In this document: positions 52,052-60,174 of the stretch, piece after piece
Layout of the letters: each line of letters begins with the position of its first letter
Numbering within the stretch: position 1 is the stretch's first letter
NCBI GenBank assembly: GCA_964602735.1
Contig: CAZRRV010000001.1
Location: 62,001-126,000, forward strand
Source of the DNA: CAZRRV01 sp964602735
GTDB taxonomy: Bacteria; Bacillota; Clostridia; Oscillospirales; Acutalibacteraceae
Direction: 5' to 3'
DNA length: 64,000 bases
Program-made: the position numbers and the translations under genes
Notes under the pieces: generated by a model
Told to the model about the DNA's origin: nothing
Databases searched by the model: none
The model's input: the letters and a program-made list of their open reading frames with translations, nothing else

Positions 52052-52273
52052 TTATTCCACTTCAATCATTTCGGCGTCGGCTTTTCGTATCGAAAGTTCA
52101 TAACCGCGCACGGTGACCTCGACGGGATCGCCGAGCGGAGCGATTTTGCGGATTTTCACTTCAACCCCTCTGGTAATCCCCATATCCATAATCCGCCGCT
52201 TTACGGCTCCTTCCCCGTGCAACTTTACGACTTTTACCGTATCGCCTACATTAACATCTCTCATTGTTTTCAT
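52052..52273 (-). CDS. feoA: FeoA family protein (copy adjacent to feoB)
   Basis: A 73-residue SH3-like FeoA. RDVNVGDTVKVVKLHGEGAVKRRIMDMGITRGVEVKIRKIAPLGDPVEVTVRGYELSIRKADAEMI covers the whole domain, including the MGI-x-x-G turn. FeoA supports FeoB in Fe(II) uptake, probably through the G domain. It lies 14 nt downstream of a second feoA. Confidence 0.94.
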   Translation of the reverse strand: MKTMRDVNVGDTVKVVKLHGEGAVKRRIMDMGITRGVEVKIRKIAPLGDPVEVTVRGYELSIRKADAEMIEVE

Positions 52274-52287
52274 TATCCGGCACTCCT

Positions 52288-52497
52288 TTATATAATAATT
52301 TTTTGAGCCATTTCCCGGCTGATGGCAATTCGAGTGTTTTTAATATTTACAATCACATTGCCGCCCAAAATCGATATTATCGAAACATTAGCTCCCGCGA
52401 CAAATCCCAAATCCTCAAGATGTTTCCTGATTTCAGGGTTACCGCCCACCCTTTTAATAATGTTTTCTTCTCCTACCGGCGCCAGTATAAGCGGCAT
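52288..52497 (-). CDS. feoA: FeoA family protein (first gene of the operon)
   Basis: A 69-residue second FeoA, divergent from the other copy: ILAPVGEENIIKRVGGNPEIRKHLEDLGFVAGANVSIISILGGNVIVNIKNTRIAISREMAQKI. Two feoA genes before feoB are common in Clostridia and may act as a pair. It is the promoter-proximal gene of the feo operon. Confidence 0.92.
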   Translation of the reverse strand: MPLILAPVGEENIIKRVGGNPEIRKHLEDLGFVAGANVSIISILGGNVIVNIKNTRIAISREMAQKIII

Positions 52498-52559
52498 ATT
52501 TCTGCTCCTTTGTATTTTCGAAGAATCGGCATATTGCGAAAAAAACTTATACGCGGAAA

Positions 52560-52575
52560 GTTAGCGATTGCTAAC
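52560..52575. promoter_or_regulatory. DtxR-type palindromic operator at the feo promoter
   Basis: GTTAGC-GATT-GCTAAC is a perfect inverted repeat placed just downstream of the feo -10, covering the expected transcription start. It shares TTAGC-N4-GCTAA with 51981-51994. This position suits repression by an iron-bound DtxR-family protein; such a gene lies at 54904-55287. Confidence 0.8.
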
Positions 52576-52583
52576 CCTCTTAT

Positions 52584-52612
52584 AAAATACCCGATTTTTC
52601 AACTGTTGTCAA
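52584..52612 (-). promoter_or_regulatory. Promoter for the feo operon
   Basis: Minus-strand TTGACA (52612-52607) and TATTTT (52589-52584) with a 17-nt spacer. Confidence 0.75.
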
Positions 52613-52715
52613 GAAATTTTTTTAATTTGTCAGATTTAACAAATAATTACAAAATACCGAACAAAATATATTCCCGACTATCAACGGCCGGTTCATACCG
52701 CAGAGCAATTTATTC

Positions 52716-52745
52716 TTGACACAAAGGGTAATGATGTGGTATTTT
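52716..52745 (+). promoter_or_regulatory. Promoter for uraA-upp-dtxR
   Basis: TTGACA (52716-52721) and TATTTT (52740-52745) with an 18-nt spacer. It lies inside the longest open frame of uraA and shows that upstream in-frame starts are not used. Confidence 0.7.
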
Positions 52746-52772
52746 TTAATAAATAGGGAGGGAGGAATTCTT

Positions 52773-54209
52773 ATGAAAAAAGATATTCCGAACGAGCAGC
52801 AGGGTATTTACGATGCCAGAACGCTCGGGATACCGAAAATGCTCATCCTGGGTTTACAACATATGTTTGCCATGTTCGGAGCCACTGTACTTGTGCCGCT
52901 GCTGACCGGCCTGGATGTCGGCACGACTTTGCTGTTCGCGGGTCTCGGCACACTGCTGTTTCATGTTATAACCAAAGGCAAGGTTCCGGCGTTTTTGGGA
53001 TCGTCTTTCGCTTTCCTTGGTGGTTACGCTACGGTAAAGTCGCTCGATCCTGATATTACGGGCAAAGCCGCTCTCCCCTACGCCTGCCTGGGCGTGGCCT
53101 GCGCCGGCCTTTTATATCTTGTTTTGGCTGGGCTTATCAAACTTGTCGGCGTAAACAAAGTAATGAAGTTTTTCCCTCCCGTGGTTACCGGGCCGATTAT
53201 CATAGCTATAGGTCTTAATCTCGCAGGTTCCGCGGTCGACAACTGCAAAACAAACTGGATTATTGCAATTATCGCGCTTGCGATAATAATTGTAGTCAAT
53301 ATTTGGGGTAAAGGGATGTTCAAAATCGTCCCGATACTTCTGGGCGTTTTCGGGTCATGCGCCGTCGCCGTCATTTTAGCGCTGATTTTCGGTAAGCGGG
53401 TTGCCGTAGACGGTACGGAGTACATTGCGATAGCCGGCAACGCAAACCTGAGGCTTTTCTCCGTTTCTGCAATCGAAAATCTGAAAAGCGCGGCCTGGTT
53501 CGGGTTCCCGATACACTGGAAAGAGACCGTATTCGGCGGCATTGACTGGAGCAGATCCTCGCTAATTTTAAGTTCGATAATCGCCGTAATGCCGATTGCT
53601 CTCGCAACAATGATGGAGCACATCGGCGATATTTCCGCCATTTCATCGACGGTAAACCGCAATTATATAGCCGACCCGGGACTTCACCGCACTCTTACGG
53701 GCGACGGTCTCGCAACGATCGCGGCTTCCCTTTTCGGCGCACCGGCGAATACTACCTACGGTGAGAATACCGGGGTTCTGGCGCTTTCGCGAGTTTACGA
53801 TCCGCGGGTAATACGGCTGGCTGCTGTCTTCGCCGTAATCGTATCGTTCTGCCCGAAATTTTCGGCGCTGATAAACCTGATCCCAACCGCGGTAATCGGC
53901 GGAATTTCATTCGTACTGTACGGAATGATTTCCGCAGTTGGGGTAAGAAATGTTGTTGAAAACCAAGTCGATTTCACAAAAAGCCGCAATCTTATTATTG
54001 CCGCCGTTATTCTGGTATGTGCGCTGGGTCTCGGCAGCGCCGTCTCGTTCTCGATAGGGAAAGTGAATATTTCACTTACGGCTTTGGCGGTAGCTTCCAT
54101 CTCGGGCATCGTATTAAACGCTGTCCTGCCGGGTAAAGACTATAAATTCGAGCAGGGAAACGATGAACCTTCGGAGCGGGAGGAAAATACCGAAGCGGCA
54201 GTCGAATAA
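52773..54209 (+). CDS. uraA: Uracil permease (NCS2 family)
   Basis: A 478-residue nucleobase symporter with about 14 membrane segments. ILGLQHMFAMFGATVLVPLLTGL at the N-terminus, VTGPIIIAIGLNLAG, MEHIGDISAISSTV and GDGLATIAASLFGAPANTTYGENTGVLALSRVYDP are typical of UraA. The ATG at 52773 follows GGGAGGGAGG. It is followed by upp after 27 nt, making an uptake and salvage pair for uracil. No PyrR-type attenuator was seen in the short leader. Confidence 0.95.
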   Translation: MKKDIPNEQQGIYDARTLGIPKMLILGLQHMFAMFGATVLVPLLTGLDVGTTLLFAGLGTLLFHVITKGKVPAFLGSSFAFLGGYATVKSLDPDITGKAALPYACLGVACAGLLYLVLAGLIKLVGVNKVMKFFPPVVTGPIIIAIGLNLAGSAVDNCKTNWIIAIIALAIIIVVNIWGKGMFKIVPILLGVFGSCAVAVILALIFGKRVAVDGTEYIAIAGNANLRLFSVSAIENLKSAAWFGFPIHWKETVFGGIDWSRSSLILSSIIAVMPIALATMMEHIGDISAISSTVNRNYIADPGLHRTLTGDGLATIAASLFGAPANTTYGENTGVLALSRVYDPRVIRLAAVFAVIVSFCPKFSALINLIPTAVIGGISFVLYGMISAVGVRNVVENQVDFTKSRNLIIAAVILVCALGLGSAVSFSIGKVNISLTALAVASISGIVLNAVLPGKDYKFEQGNDEPSEREENTEAAVE

Positions 54210-54236
54210 AAACAAACCGTCGAGAGGAGCAGTAAA

Positions 54237-54866
54237 ATGTCAAAAATTACGATTTTCGATCATCCTTTAATTCAGCATAAAATTTCTCTGATGCGCTCAA
54301 AAACGACATCGAGTAAAGAATTTCGCGAACTTGTTAAAGAAGTAACAATGTTTATGTCGTACGAATCGCTGCGGGAATTACCGCTCAGGGAAATTGAGGT
54401 CGAAACGCCGCTTGCAACCTGTAAAACAAAAATTTTAGCCGATCCTGAAATGGCCGTCGTACCGATTCTTCGCGCGGGACTTGGAATGGTGGAGGGTATT
54501 TTAACACTTGTCCCCACCGCAAAAGTGGGTCATATAGGGCTGTACCGCGACGAAGTGACCATGAAGCCGCACGAATATTACTGCAAACTGCCCGATAAAA
54601 TCGACCGCAGACACATAATTGTTACAGACCCTATGCTGGCAACCGGCGGTTCGGCGATTGCCGCCATCAACTTTATTAAAGAGCGCGGGGGCAAAAACAT
54701 AAAATTCATGTGCCTTATTGCCGCGCCGGAGGGCATGAACGCGCTTACGGAAGCACATCCCGATGTTGATATTTACTGCGCGAATATGGACGAGGGATTA
54801 AACGAACACTGTTATATACTCCCGGGGTTGGGCGATGCGGGCGACCGCATTTTCGGGACAAAATAA
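54237..54866 (+). CDS. upp: Uracil phosphoribosyltransferase
   Basis: A 209-residue type I phosphoribosyltransferase converting uracil and PRPP to UMP. DHPLIQHKISLMR, VPILRAGLGMVEG, the PRPP loop VTDPMLATGGSAIAAI and the uracil-binding GLGDAGDRIFGTK at the C-terminus are all intact. It is co-transcribed with uraA and followed by the DtxR-type regulator 37 nt downstream. Confidence 0.97.
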   Translation: MSKITIFDHPLIQHKISLMRSKTTSSKEFRELVKEVTMFMSYESLRELPLREIEVETPLATCKTKILADPEMAVVPILRAGLGMVEGILTLVPTAKVGHIGLYRDEVTMKPHEYYCKLPDKIDRRHIIVTDPMLATGGSAIAAINFIKERGGKNIKFMCLIAAPEGMNALTEAHPDVDIYCANMDEGLNEHCYILPGLGDAGDRIFGTK

Positions 54867-54903
54867 ACCTGATTGTAAACGGAAAGAAAAGAGGTGGCGA
54901 ATA

Positions 54904-55287
54904 ATGCATCTTCAGGAATCGGGAGAAATGTATTTGGAAACGATTCTTGTTTTATCAAAAAAAATGAGCGGCGTACGCTCGGTCGATATCAGCGAACAAA
55001 TGGGTTATTCCAAGCCGAGTGTAAGTCGCGCAGTAGGTTTGCTTAAAAGCGGCGGTTACATAACGGTAGACGATAACGGTTATATTACCATGACCGCGGA
55101 TGGCGAGGAAATAGCCGAAAAGATCTACGAACGCCACACTTTTTTAACCGATCTTTTAATGTCGATAGGAGTCGACAGGGAAACTGCCGCCAACGACGCC
55201 TGCAGAATCGAGCACGTAATCAGCGATACATCATTCGCTGCCATAAAGCGCCGATTTAATCCCGACGGAAAACGGCGGAGTATGTGA
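54904..55287 (+). CDS. DtxR-family metal-dependent transcriptional regulator
   Basis: A 127-residue regulator with an N-terminal winged helix (VDISEQMGYSKPSVSRAVGLLKSGGYITVDDNGYITMT) and a dimerisation/metal domain. Likely metal ligands are Met9, His78, Cys100, Glu103 and His104. This Met/Cys/Glu/His pattern matches the iron sensor DtxR/IdeR rather than MntR, which has Asp and Glu at the corresponding positions. No SH3-like third domain is present. The ATG at 54904 follows GAGGTGG. It probably represses the nearby feo operon through the TTAGC-N4-GCTAA sites. Confidence 0.88.
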   Translation: MHLQESGEMYLETILVLSKKMSGVRSVDISEQMGYSKPSVSRAVGLLKSGGYITVDDNGYITMTADGEEIAEKIYERHTFLTDLLMSIGVDRETAANDACRIEHVISDTSFAAIKRRFNPDGKRRSM

Positions 55288-55314
55288 TAAAGCATTTCCG
55301 TTCACAAAGTAAAT

Positions 55315-55357
55315 AAAAAGAGCCGCGTTCCGAGCCATCGGAACGCGGCCGGTTCTT
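55315..55357. terminator. Bidirectional terminator after the DtxR-type gene
   Basis: CCGCGTTCCG (55323-55332) pairs with CGGAACGCGG (55339-55348). AAAAAGAG precedes and GGTTCTTTT follows, so it can serve both converging transcripts. Confidence 0.85.
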
Positions 55358-55363
55358 TTGCCG

Positions 55364-56290
55364 TTAATCTTTTTTTGCCGTTTCGCATATTGATGTAACG
55401 AGGCCCGCAACCCCCTGAATATCCGACGGAATGATGATTTTGGTAGCTTTACCGTCAGCGGCGGCGGTGAAAGCTTCGAGCGCTTTTAAGTTAATAACCG
55501 CGTTCGACGGGTTTGAACGGTTAATCATTTCAATACCTTCGGCAGTGGCCTGCTGTATTTTCAGTATAGCCTGAGCTTCACCGTCGGCCTCGCGGATTTT
55601 CGATTCCTTTACGGCGTCGGCGCGTAAAATTGCGGATTCTTTCTCCGCCTCGGCGCGTAAAATCGCGGATTCTTTTTCGCCTTCCGCAACCAGAATCGCG
55701 GATTTCTTTTCGCCCTCCGCCTGCAGAATTTTCTCTCTGCGCTCCCGTTCGGCTTTCATCTGTTTTTCCATCGAATCCTGTATTTCTTTCGGTGGCATAA
55801 TATTTTTAAGTTCGACGCGGTTGATTTTAATTCCCCAGGCGTCGGTCGCTTCGTCAAGAACTTTGGTTATCTTCGAATTTATTACATCGCGCGACGTAAG
55901 CGTTGCGTCGAGTTCCATATCGCCTATAATGTTCCGCAGAGTTGTGGCGGTAAGATTTTCAATCGCCATCATCGGGTTTTCGACACCGTAAGCGTAAAGC
56001 TTCGGATCGACTATGCGGTAAAACACAACGGTATCGATCTGCATTGTAACATTATCTTTCGTTATGACGGGCTGCGGCGGGAAATCAACCACGGCTTCTT
56101 TCAGACTGACGCGGCGCACTATCTTTTCGATAAACGGAATTTTAACATGCATTCCGGTTTCCCAAATCGCGTGGAATGCCCCGAGCCTTTCAACAACATA
56201 AGCCATTGCCTGAGGAACGATTTTTATGTTTGCCACGATGATCAGAATTACAATTAACATAATTAAAAAGAAAAGAACCAGTAAACCCAT
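55364..56290 (-). CDS. SPFH/band 7 (stomatin/QmcA-like) membrane protein
   Basis: A 308-residue stomatin-like protein. One N-terminal membrane helix (about 3-21) is followed by the SPFH domain (VPQAMAYVVERLGAF, VTMQIDTVVFYRIVDP, LRNIIGDMELDATLTSRDVI) and a long helical tail. The tail (191-244) contains consecutive 11-residue repeats of the AEGEKESAILR type. Members form large membrane-bound oligomers linked to membrane microdomains and protein quality control. It lies directly downstream of the NfeD gene, the usual partner. Confidence 0.92.
   Translation of the reverse strand: MGLLVLFFLIMLIVILIIVANIKIVPQAMAYVVERLGAFHAIWETGMHVKIPFIEKIVRRVSLKEAVVDFPPQPVITKDNVTMQIDTVVFYRIVDPKLYAYGVENPMMAIENLTATTLRNIIGDMELDATLTSRDVINSKITKVLDEATDAWGIKINRVELKNIMPPKEIQDSMEKQMKAERERREKILQAEGEKKSAILVAEGEKESAILRAEAEKESAILRADAVKESKIREADGEAQAILKIQQATAEGIEMINRSNPSNAVINLKALEAFTAAADGKATKIIIPSDIQGVAGLVTSICETAKKD
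55589..55720 (-). repeat. Tandem 33-nt repeats inside the band 7 gene
   Basis: Codons 191-234 encode four tandem units of 11 residues (AEGEKKSAILV, AEGEKESAILR, AEAEKESAILR, ADAVKESKIRE), followed by a shorter fifth. At DNA level the units are similar but not identical. Confidence 0.85.
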
Positions 56291-56309
56291 AACTTAAATC
56301 TCCTTTTAT

Positions 56310-56738
56310 TTATTTTTTTTCGACTATAAGAGTAGTACCGGCAATACCGGTTATTTTAACGGAAGAATTTTCCGCTATTTCTTCACCGCTTACTGCCCGC
56401 CAGTAAATATCGCCCGTTTTTACTCTGCCGCCGTTTTCATTCACGGTTTCCACTGTTACGGCGGTTTTTCCTATCAGGTTTTTATTCGGCGTCTCAGATA
56501 CACGGCGCCGCTTGCGGTAAAATTTTTGGAAGAGGAAAAGGAACAACGCCGAAAGCGCGATAAAGATCATTATCTGCGCAAACACATTGCGTATAAACAG
56601 CGAGCAAACAGCCGTTATCAGCGCGGCCGCCACGAACCAAATAGATACAAGCGAGACGGTCGCGAGTTCAATCAGCATGGATACGACCGCCACGGCCAGC
56701 CACCATACCCATTTGTTATCAAGCAAAAATGCCGGCAT
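56310..56738 (-). CDS. NfeD family protein
   Basis: A 142-residue short NfeD: three to four membrane helices (about 11-70, KWVWWLAVAVVSMLIELATV and following) and a C-terminal OB-fold (LIGKTAVTVETVNENGGRVKTGDIYWRAVS). It partners with SPFH proteins in membrane organisation. GGAGGGAGG before the ATG and its own promoter make it first in a two-gene operon with the band 7 gene. Confidence 0.92.
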   Translation of the reverse strand: MPAFLLDNKWVWWLAVAVVSMLIELATVSLVSIWFVAAALITAVCSLFIRNVFAQIMIFIALSALFLFLFQKFYRKRRRVSETPNKNLIGKTAVTVETVNENGGRVKTGDIYWRAVSGEEIAENSSVKITGIAGTTLIVEKK

Positions 56739-56765
56739 TGCGATCCCTCCCTCCGCGTTGATTCT

Positions 56766-56794
56766 ATATTATCATAAAACACGGATAAAAGCAA
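56766..56794 (-). promoter_or_regulatory. Promoter for the NfeD-band 7 operon
   Basis: Minus-strand TTGCTT (56794-56789) and TAATAT (56771-56766), 17 nt apart, located just after the ligA stop. Confidence 0.65.
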
Positions 56795-56802
56795 ACCTTA
56801 AA

Positions 56803-58800
56803 TTATTCGCCGGTTTCGGATACCATTCTGTTAAAGTCGTTTTCGTTTATGATTCTAATTCCGAGATTTTCGGCCTTTGTCAGTTTTTCACCGGCGTTTT
56901 CACCCGCTAAAACGAATGTTGTTTTTTTCGATACGCCGGAGGAAACCTTTCCGCCGAGGTTTTCGATGATTTTTGACGCCTCTCCCCGCGTATATGAAGG
57001 CAAAGTCCCGGTCAGAACAAACGTCATGCCCGAAAAAGGCAACTTTGCGTCTGCGTTACGCGTGTACACCGGGTTTACACCAAGCGATTGAAAATCGCGT
57101 ATAAGTTCTATATTCTGCTCCAGCGAGAAAAAGGAGATTACACTTTCGGCCAAAATTTCTCCGAACCCGTCAAGGGATAATATTTCATCCGGGTCGGCGT
57201 TTATTATACCGTCGATATTGTCGAAAGCTTCCGCCAGCAGTTTTGCCGCCTGCAATCCGACATGGTGTATACCGAGCGCGAAGATAAACCGGTCGAGAGT
57301 TTGAGAACGGGATTTTTCGATGGCGGTAAGCATATTCGATGCGGATTTTTCACCCTTATGTTCGAGTTGCAAAAGCTGTTCGCGGGTTAAACGGTAAATA
57401 TCCGCGGCGGTGTGAACGAACTGTTTGTTTACAAGCTGTTCCATTACCGCAGGGCCGAATCCCTCCAAGTCCATAGCGTCTCTCGAAGCAAAATGCACGA
57501 GATTCCGCAACAGTTGCGCAGGGCATTCGGCATTTGTGCATCGTATTACCGCCTCTCCGGGTTCCCTGCTTACCGCGGCACCGCAAGAAGGGCAAAATTT
57601 CGGCATTCGGAAGGGTTCGCCGCCCGGAATATGCCGGACATCGGCTACAACCTCGGGAATTATATCTCCCGCTTTCCGCACTGAAATTGTATCGCCTATC
57701 GAGATGTTCTTTTCGCGTATAAAATCCTCATTATGCAAAACTGCGCGGCTTACCGATGTACCGGCTAAAAAAACAGGCTCAAACACCGCGGTAGGAGTTA
57801 AAGCGCCGGTTCTTCCTACCTGAATTACGATGTCCAAAAGTTTGGTTTCTTTTTCTTCGGGCGGAAATTTATACGCCACCGCCCAACGCGGGAATTTATT
57901 GGTGCTTCCCATACGGTTGCGCAGCGCCAAATTATCGACTTTCACTACGGCACCGTCAATATCAAAGTCCAACCGACCTCGTATATCGCCTATTCTTTTC
58001 ACCTCGGCTACGGCATCGGCCGAATTTGAAACTTTTTTATAACTCGGCAAAACGGGGAACCCCAGTCGTTTAACAAAATCGAGCGATTCGCAATGGCTTT
58101 GCGGTTCGGCGCCCGTGATTCGTTGAATATTGAAAATAAAAATATCAAGATTTCTTGCAGCGGTTATTTCGGGATTTTTCTGTCGCAGCGAACCCGCGGC
58201 GGCATTGCGGGGGTTTTTCGGCACCGGCTGTTCGGCGAGTTCCTGCGCCTTAACAAATTCATCGAAACTTTTGTGCGACATATATACTTCCCCGCGAACC
58301 TCAAGATCTCCCGTAAACCCGCTGAGCGTTTGCGGTATTCCGCGAACGGTGCGTAAATTTTCGGTTATATCCTCGCCGGTCACACCGTCGCCGCGCGTGG
58401 AGCCCTGAATAAATTTCCCTCCGCTGTAAACCAGTGAAACAGAAAGCCCGTCGATTTTGGGCTCAACGGAATAATAAACATCGCCTCCCGCGGCTTTGCG
58501 GACTCGGCTGTCGAACTGGGCGATCTCATCAAAAGAAAAAACGTCCTGAAGGCTTTCCATCTTTACGGAGTGATGAACCGGAGAAAATTTTGAAGATGCC
58601 GTGCCGCCCACTTTCCGGGTGGGAGAATCGTCCCTGGCAAATTGCGGAAATTCCGTTTCCAAGGCTTTTAATTCCCGCATTAACGCGTCGTACTCAAAAT
58701 CGTCGATTTCCGGGGAATCGAGATTGTAGTAAAGGTTGGAATGATATTCGATTATTTTACCGAGTTCGTCTATCCGCCGTTTTGCCTGTTCAGCCGTCAT
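56803..58800 (-). CDS. ligA: NAD-dependent DNA ligase
   Basis: A 665-residue LigA sealing nicks with NAD. The adenylation motif is EPKIDGLSVSLVY, with the catalytic Lys in KIDG. The OB-fold, a four-Cys zinc finger (CPSCGAAVSR to CTNAECPAQ), helix-hairpin-helix repeats (LSLDGFGEILAESV) and a C-terminal BRCT domain (FSGMTFVLTGTLPS) follow in order. The ATG at 58800 has GAGG 9 nt upstream and is preferred over ATG 58815, which has none. Confidence 0.97.
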   Translation of the reverse strand: MTAEQAKRRIDELGKIIEYHSNLYYNLDSPEIDDFEYDALMRELKALETEFPQFARDDSPTRKVGGTASSKFSPVHHSVKMESLQDVFSFDEIAQFDSRVRKAAGGDVYYSVEPKIDGLSVSLVYSGGKFIQGSTRGDGVTGEDITENLRTVRGIPQTLSGFTGDLEVRGEVYMSHKSFDEFVKAQELAEQPVPKNPRNAAAGSLRQKNPEITAARNLDIFIFNIQRITGAEPQSHCESLDFVKRLGFPVLPSYKKVSNSADAVAEVKRIGDIRGRLDFDIDGAVVKVDNLALRNRMGSTNKFPRWAVAYKFPPEEKETKLLDIVIQVGRTGALTPTAVFEPVFLAGTSVSRAVLHNEDFIREKNISIGDTISVRKAGDIIPEVVADVRHIPGGEPFRMPKFCPSCGAAVSREPGEAVIRCTNAECPAQLLRNLVHFASRDAMDLEGFGPAVMEQLVNKQFVHTAADIYRLTREQLLQLEHKGEKSASNMLTAIEKSRSQTLDRFIFALGIHHVGLQAAKLLAEAFDNIDGIINADPDEILSLDGFGEILAESVISFFSLEQNIELIRDFQSLGVNPVYTRNADAKLPFSGMTFVLTGTLPSYTRGEASKIIENLGGKVSSGVSKKTTFVLAGENAGEKLTKAENLGIRIINENDFNRMVSETGE

Positions 58801-58960
58801 ATTACCAATCCTCATAAATAAGTCGTAGCAAAATCCGCTTAATGATTACACCGCCGTTTTCATTACATACTGCGGAAACTCCACGGAACATTCGCGCTGT
58901 AACACCGCGGATTTTCCCGTTGCGGCAAACGATAACGTCTCATGCGCGGTCGGAAACGCT

Positions 58961-59692
58961 TTATATATAAAGGCCTCCGTTCGGAGCCAGAACCTGCCCG
59001 GTAATGAAATCCGATTCGTCCGACGCTAAAAAATAAATCGCTTTGGCTATTTCGGCCGTTTCGCCTATACGGCCGAGTGGAGTCTGCGCCGAAAGTTCGG
59101 ACAGATCGCTTATCGAAAGATCGGAATTCATTCGAGTCGAGACAACGCCGGGGGCTATACAGTTGACCCGTATATTAGATGGCCCCGTTTCTTTCGCGAG
59201 CGCCTTGGTTAACCCGATTATACCCGCTTTGGCGGCGGAATAGTGAACCTCGCATGATCCGCCGGTTTGACCCCAAACCGAAGCAACATTTACTATAACG
59301 CCGGATTTTTGGCGAATCATATAAGGCAAAGCCGCGCGGCAACAGTAAAATGTTCCGCTTAAATTAACGGAAATCATTCGCTCCCATTCGGCATCGGTAA
59401 TATCGGTAAACAAACGCTGCCCGGAAATCCCGGCGTTATTTACGAGAATATCAACCCCTCCGAATTTTCGCCCGGCGGCATCGAACATTTGCGAAACCTG
59501 GCCGGAATCGCCCACATCCGCTTTTATCGCGATACAATCTCCCCCGCCGGCGTTCAGCGAATCGCAAAGTATTTGAGCCGCCTGCTCGGATCGGAAATAA
59601 TTCAGTACCACGCGGTAACCCTTTTGAGCGAAAAGCACCGCCGTTGCCGAACCTATGCCGCCGGAAGCGCCGGTGATAAGTACCGTCTTCAT
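58961..59692 (-). CDS. SDR family oxidoreductase, probable EF-P 5-aminopentanone reductase
   Basis: A 243-residue short-chain dehydrogenase. The nucleotide motif is TGASGGIG, then NNAG; the catalytic Ser lies in VASVWGQTGGS and the Tyr/Lys in YSAAKAG. The segment VNVASVWGQTGGSCEVHYSA recalls YmfI-type reductases, which reduce 5-aminopentanone on elongation factor P, and aroQ is often near efp in Firmicutes. This points to EF-P modification rather than FabG, but it is inference from memory. ATG 59692 is preferred; it lies 4 nt after the aroQ stop. It is last in the aro operon. Confidence 0.75.
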   Translation of the reverse strand: MKTVLITGASGGIGSATAVLFAQKGYRVVLNYFRSEQAAQILCDSLNAGGGDCIAIKADVGDSGQVSQMFDAAGRKFGGVDILVNNAGISGQRLFTDITDAEWERMISVNLSGTFYCCRAALPYMIRQKSGVIVNVASVWGQTGGSCEVHYSAAKAGIIGLTKALAKETGPSNIRVNCIAPGVVSTRMNSDLSISDLSELSAQTPLGRIGETAEIAKAIYFLASDESDFITGQVLAPNGGLYI

Positions 59693-59696
59693 ATTT

Positions 59697-60149
59697 TCAA
59701 CTTCCCGCATGGCCGAAACTCCATGCGCCAACCAGTATGTCCACCGCTTCCAAATAGCCTTGAAACCCTTTCCCGGAAACGGTGGCTATGCATACCGGCC
59801 GTATGTACGAAATCCGTCTGAACGCCTCGCGATTGTCTACATCCGATATATGCACTTCCACGGCGGGAATATTTACGGCTTTTAACGCATCGGCTATTGC
59901 TACGCTTGTGTGTGTATACGCGGCCGGATTTATTATAATTCCGTCGGTTTTATCTAAATACGCCTGCTGTATAGCGTCGACAATGGCGCCTTCGTGGTTT
60001 GATTGAAAGAAAGAAACGTTGATTTTGCGCCCGGCGCAATAATCGCGCACGGTTTCAACAAGCATATCGTACGAATCGTTGCCGTAAATTTCAGGTTCAC
60101 GAATGCCCAAAAAATTGAGATTGGGCCCGTTTATAACCAATAGTTTCAT
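59697..60149 (-). CDS. aroQ: Type II 3-dehydroquinate dehydratase
   Basis: A 150-residue dodecameric dehydratase (shikimate pathway step 3). VINGPNLNFLGIREPEIYG holds the catalytic Tyr, and QSNHEGAIVDAI and INPAAYTHTSVAIADAL line the active site. VEVHISDVDNREAFRRISYI completes the signature. ATG 60149 is preferred over the in-frame start 18 nt upstream because it gives the standard MKLLVINGPN terminus. It is 25 nt downstream of pheA. Confidence 0.96.
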   Translation of the reverse strand: MKLLVINGPNLNFLGIREPEIYGNDSYDMLVETVRDYCAGRKINVSFFQSNHEGAIVDAIQQAYLDKTDGIIINPAAYTHTSVAIADALKAVNIPAVEVHISDVDNREAFRRISYIRPVCIATVSGKGFQGYLEAVDILVGAWSFGHAGS

Positions 60150-60174
60150 AATTTTTACACCGCGCACGTAAATT

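Noticed and set aside
51981..52575. Fur boxes at the feo operon
   Set aside because: The palindromes lack the GATAAT-type Fur pattern and share TTAGC half-sites; a DtxR-type regulator is encoded nearby.
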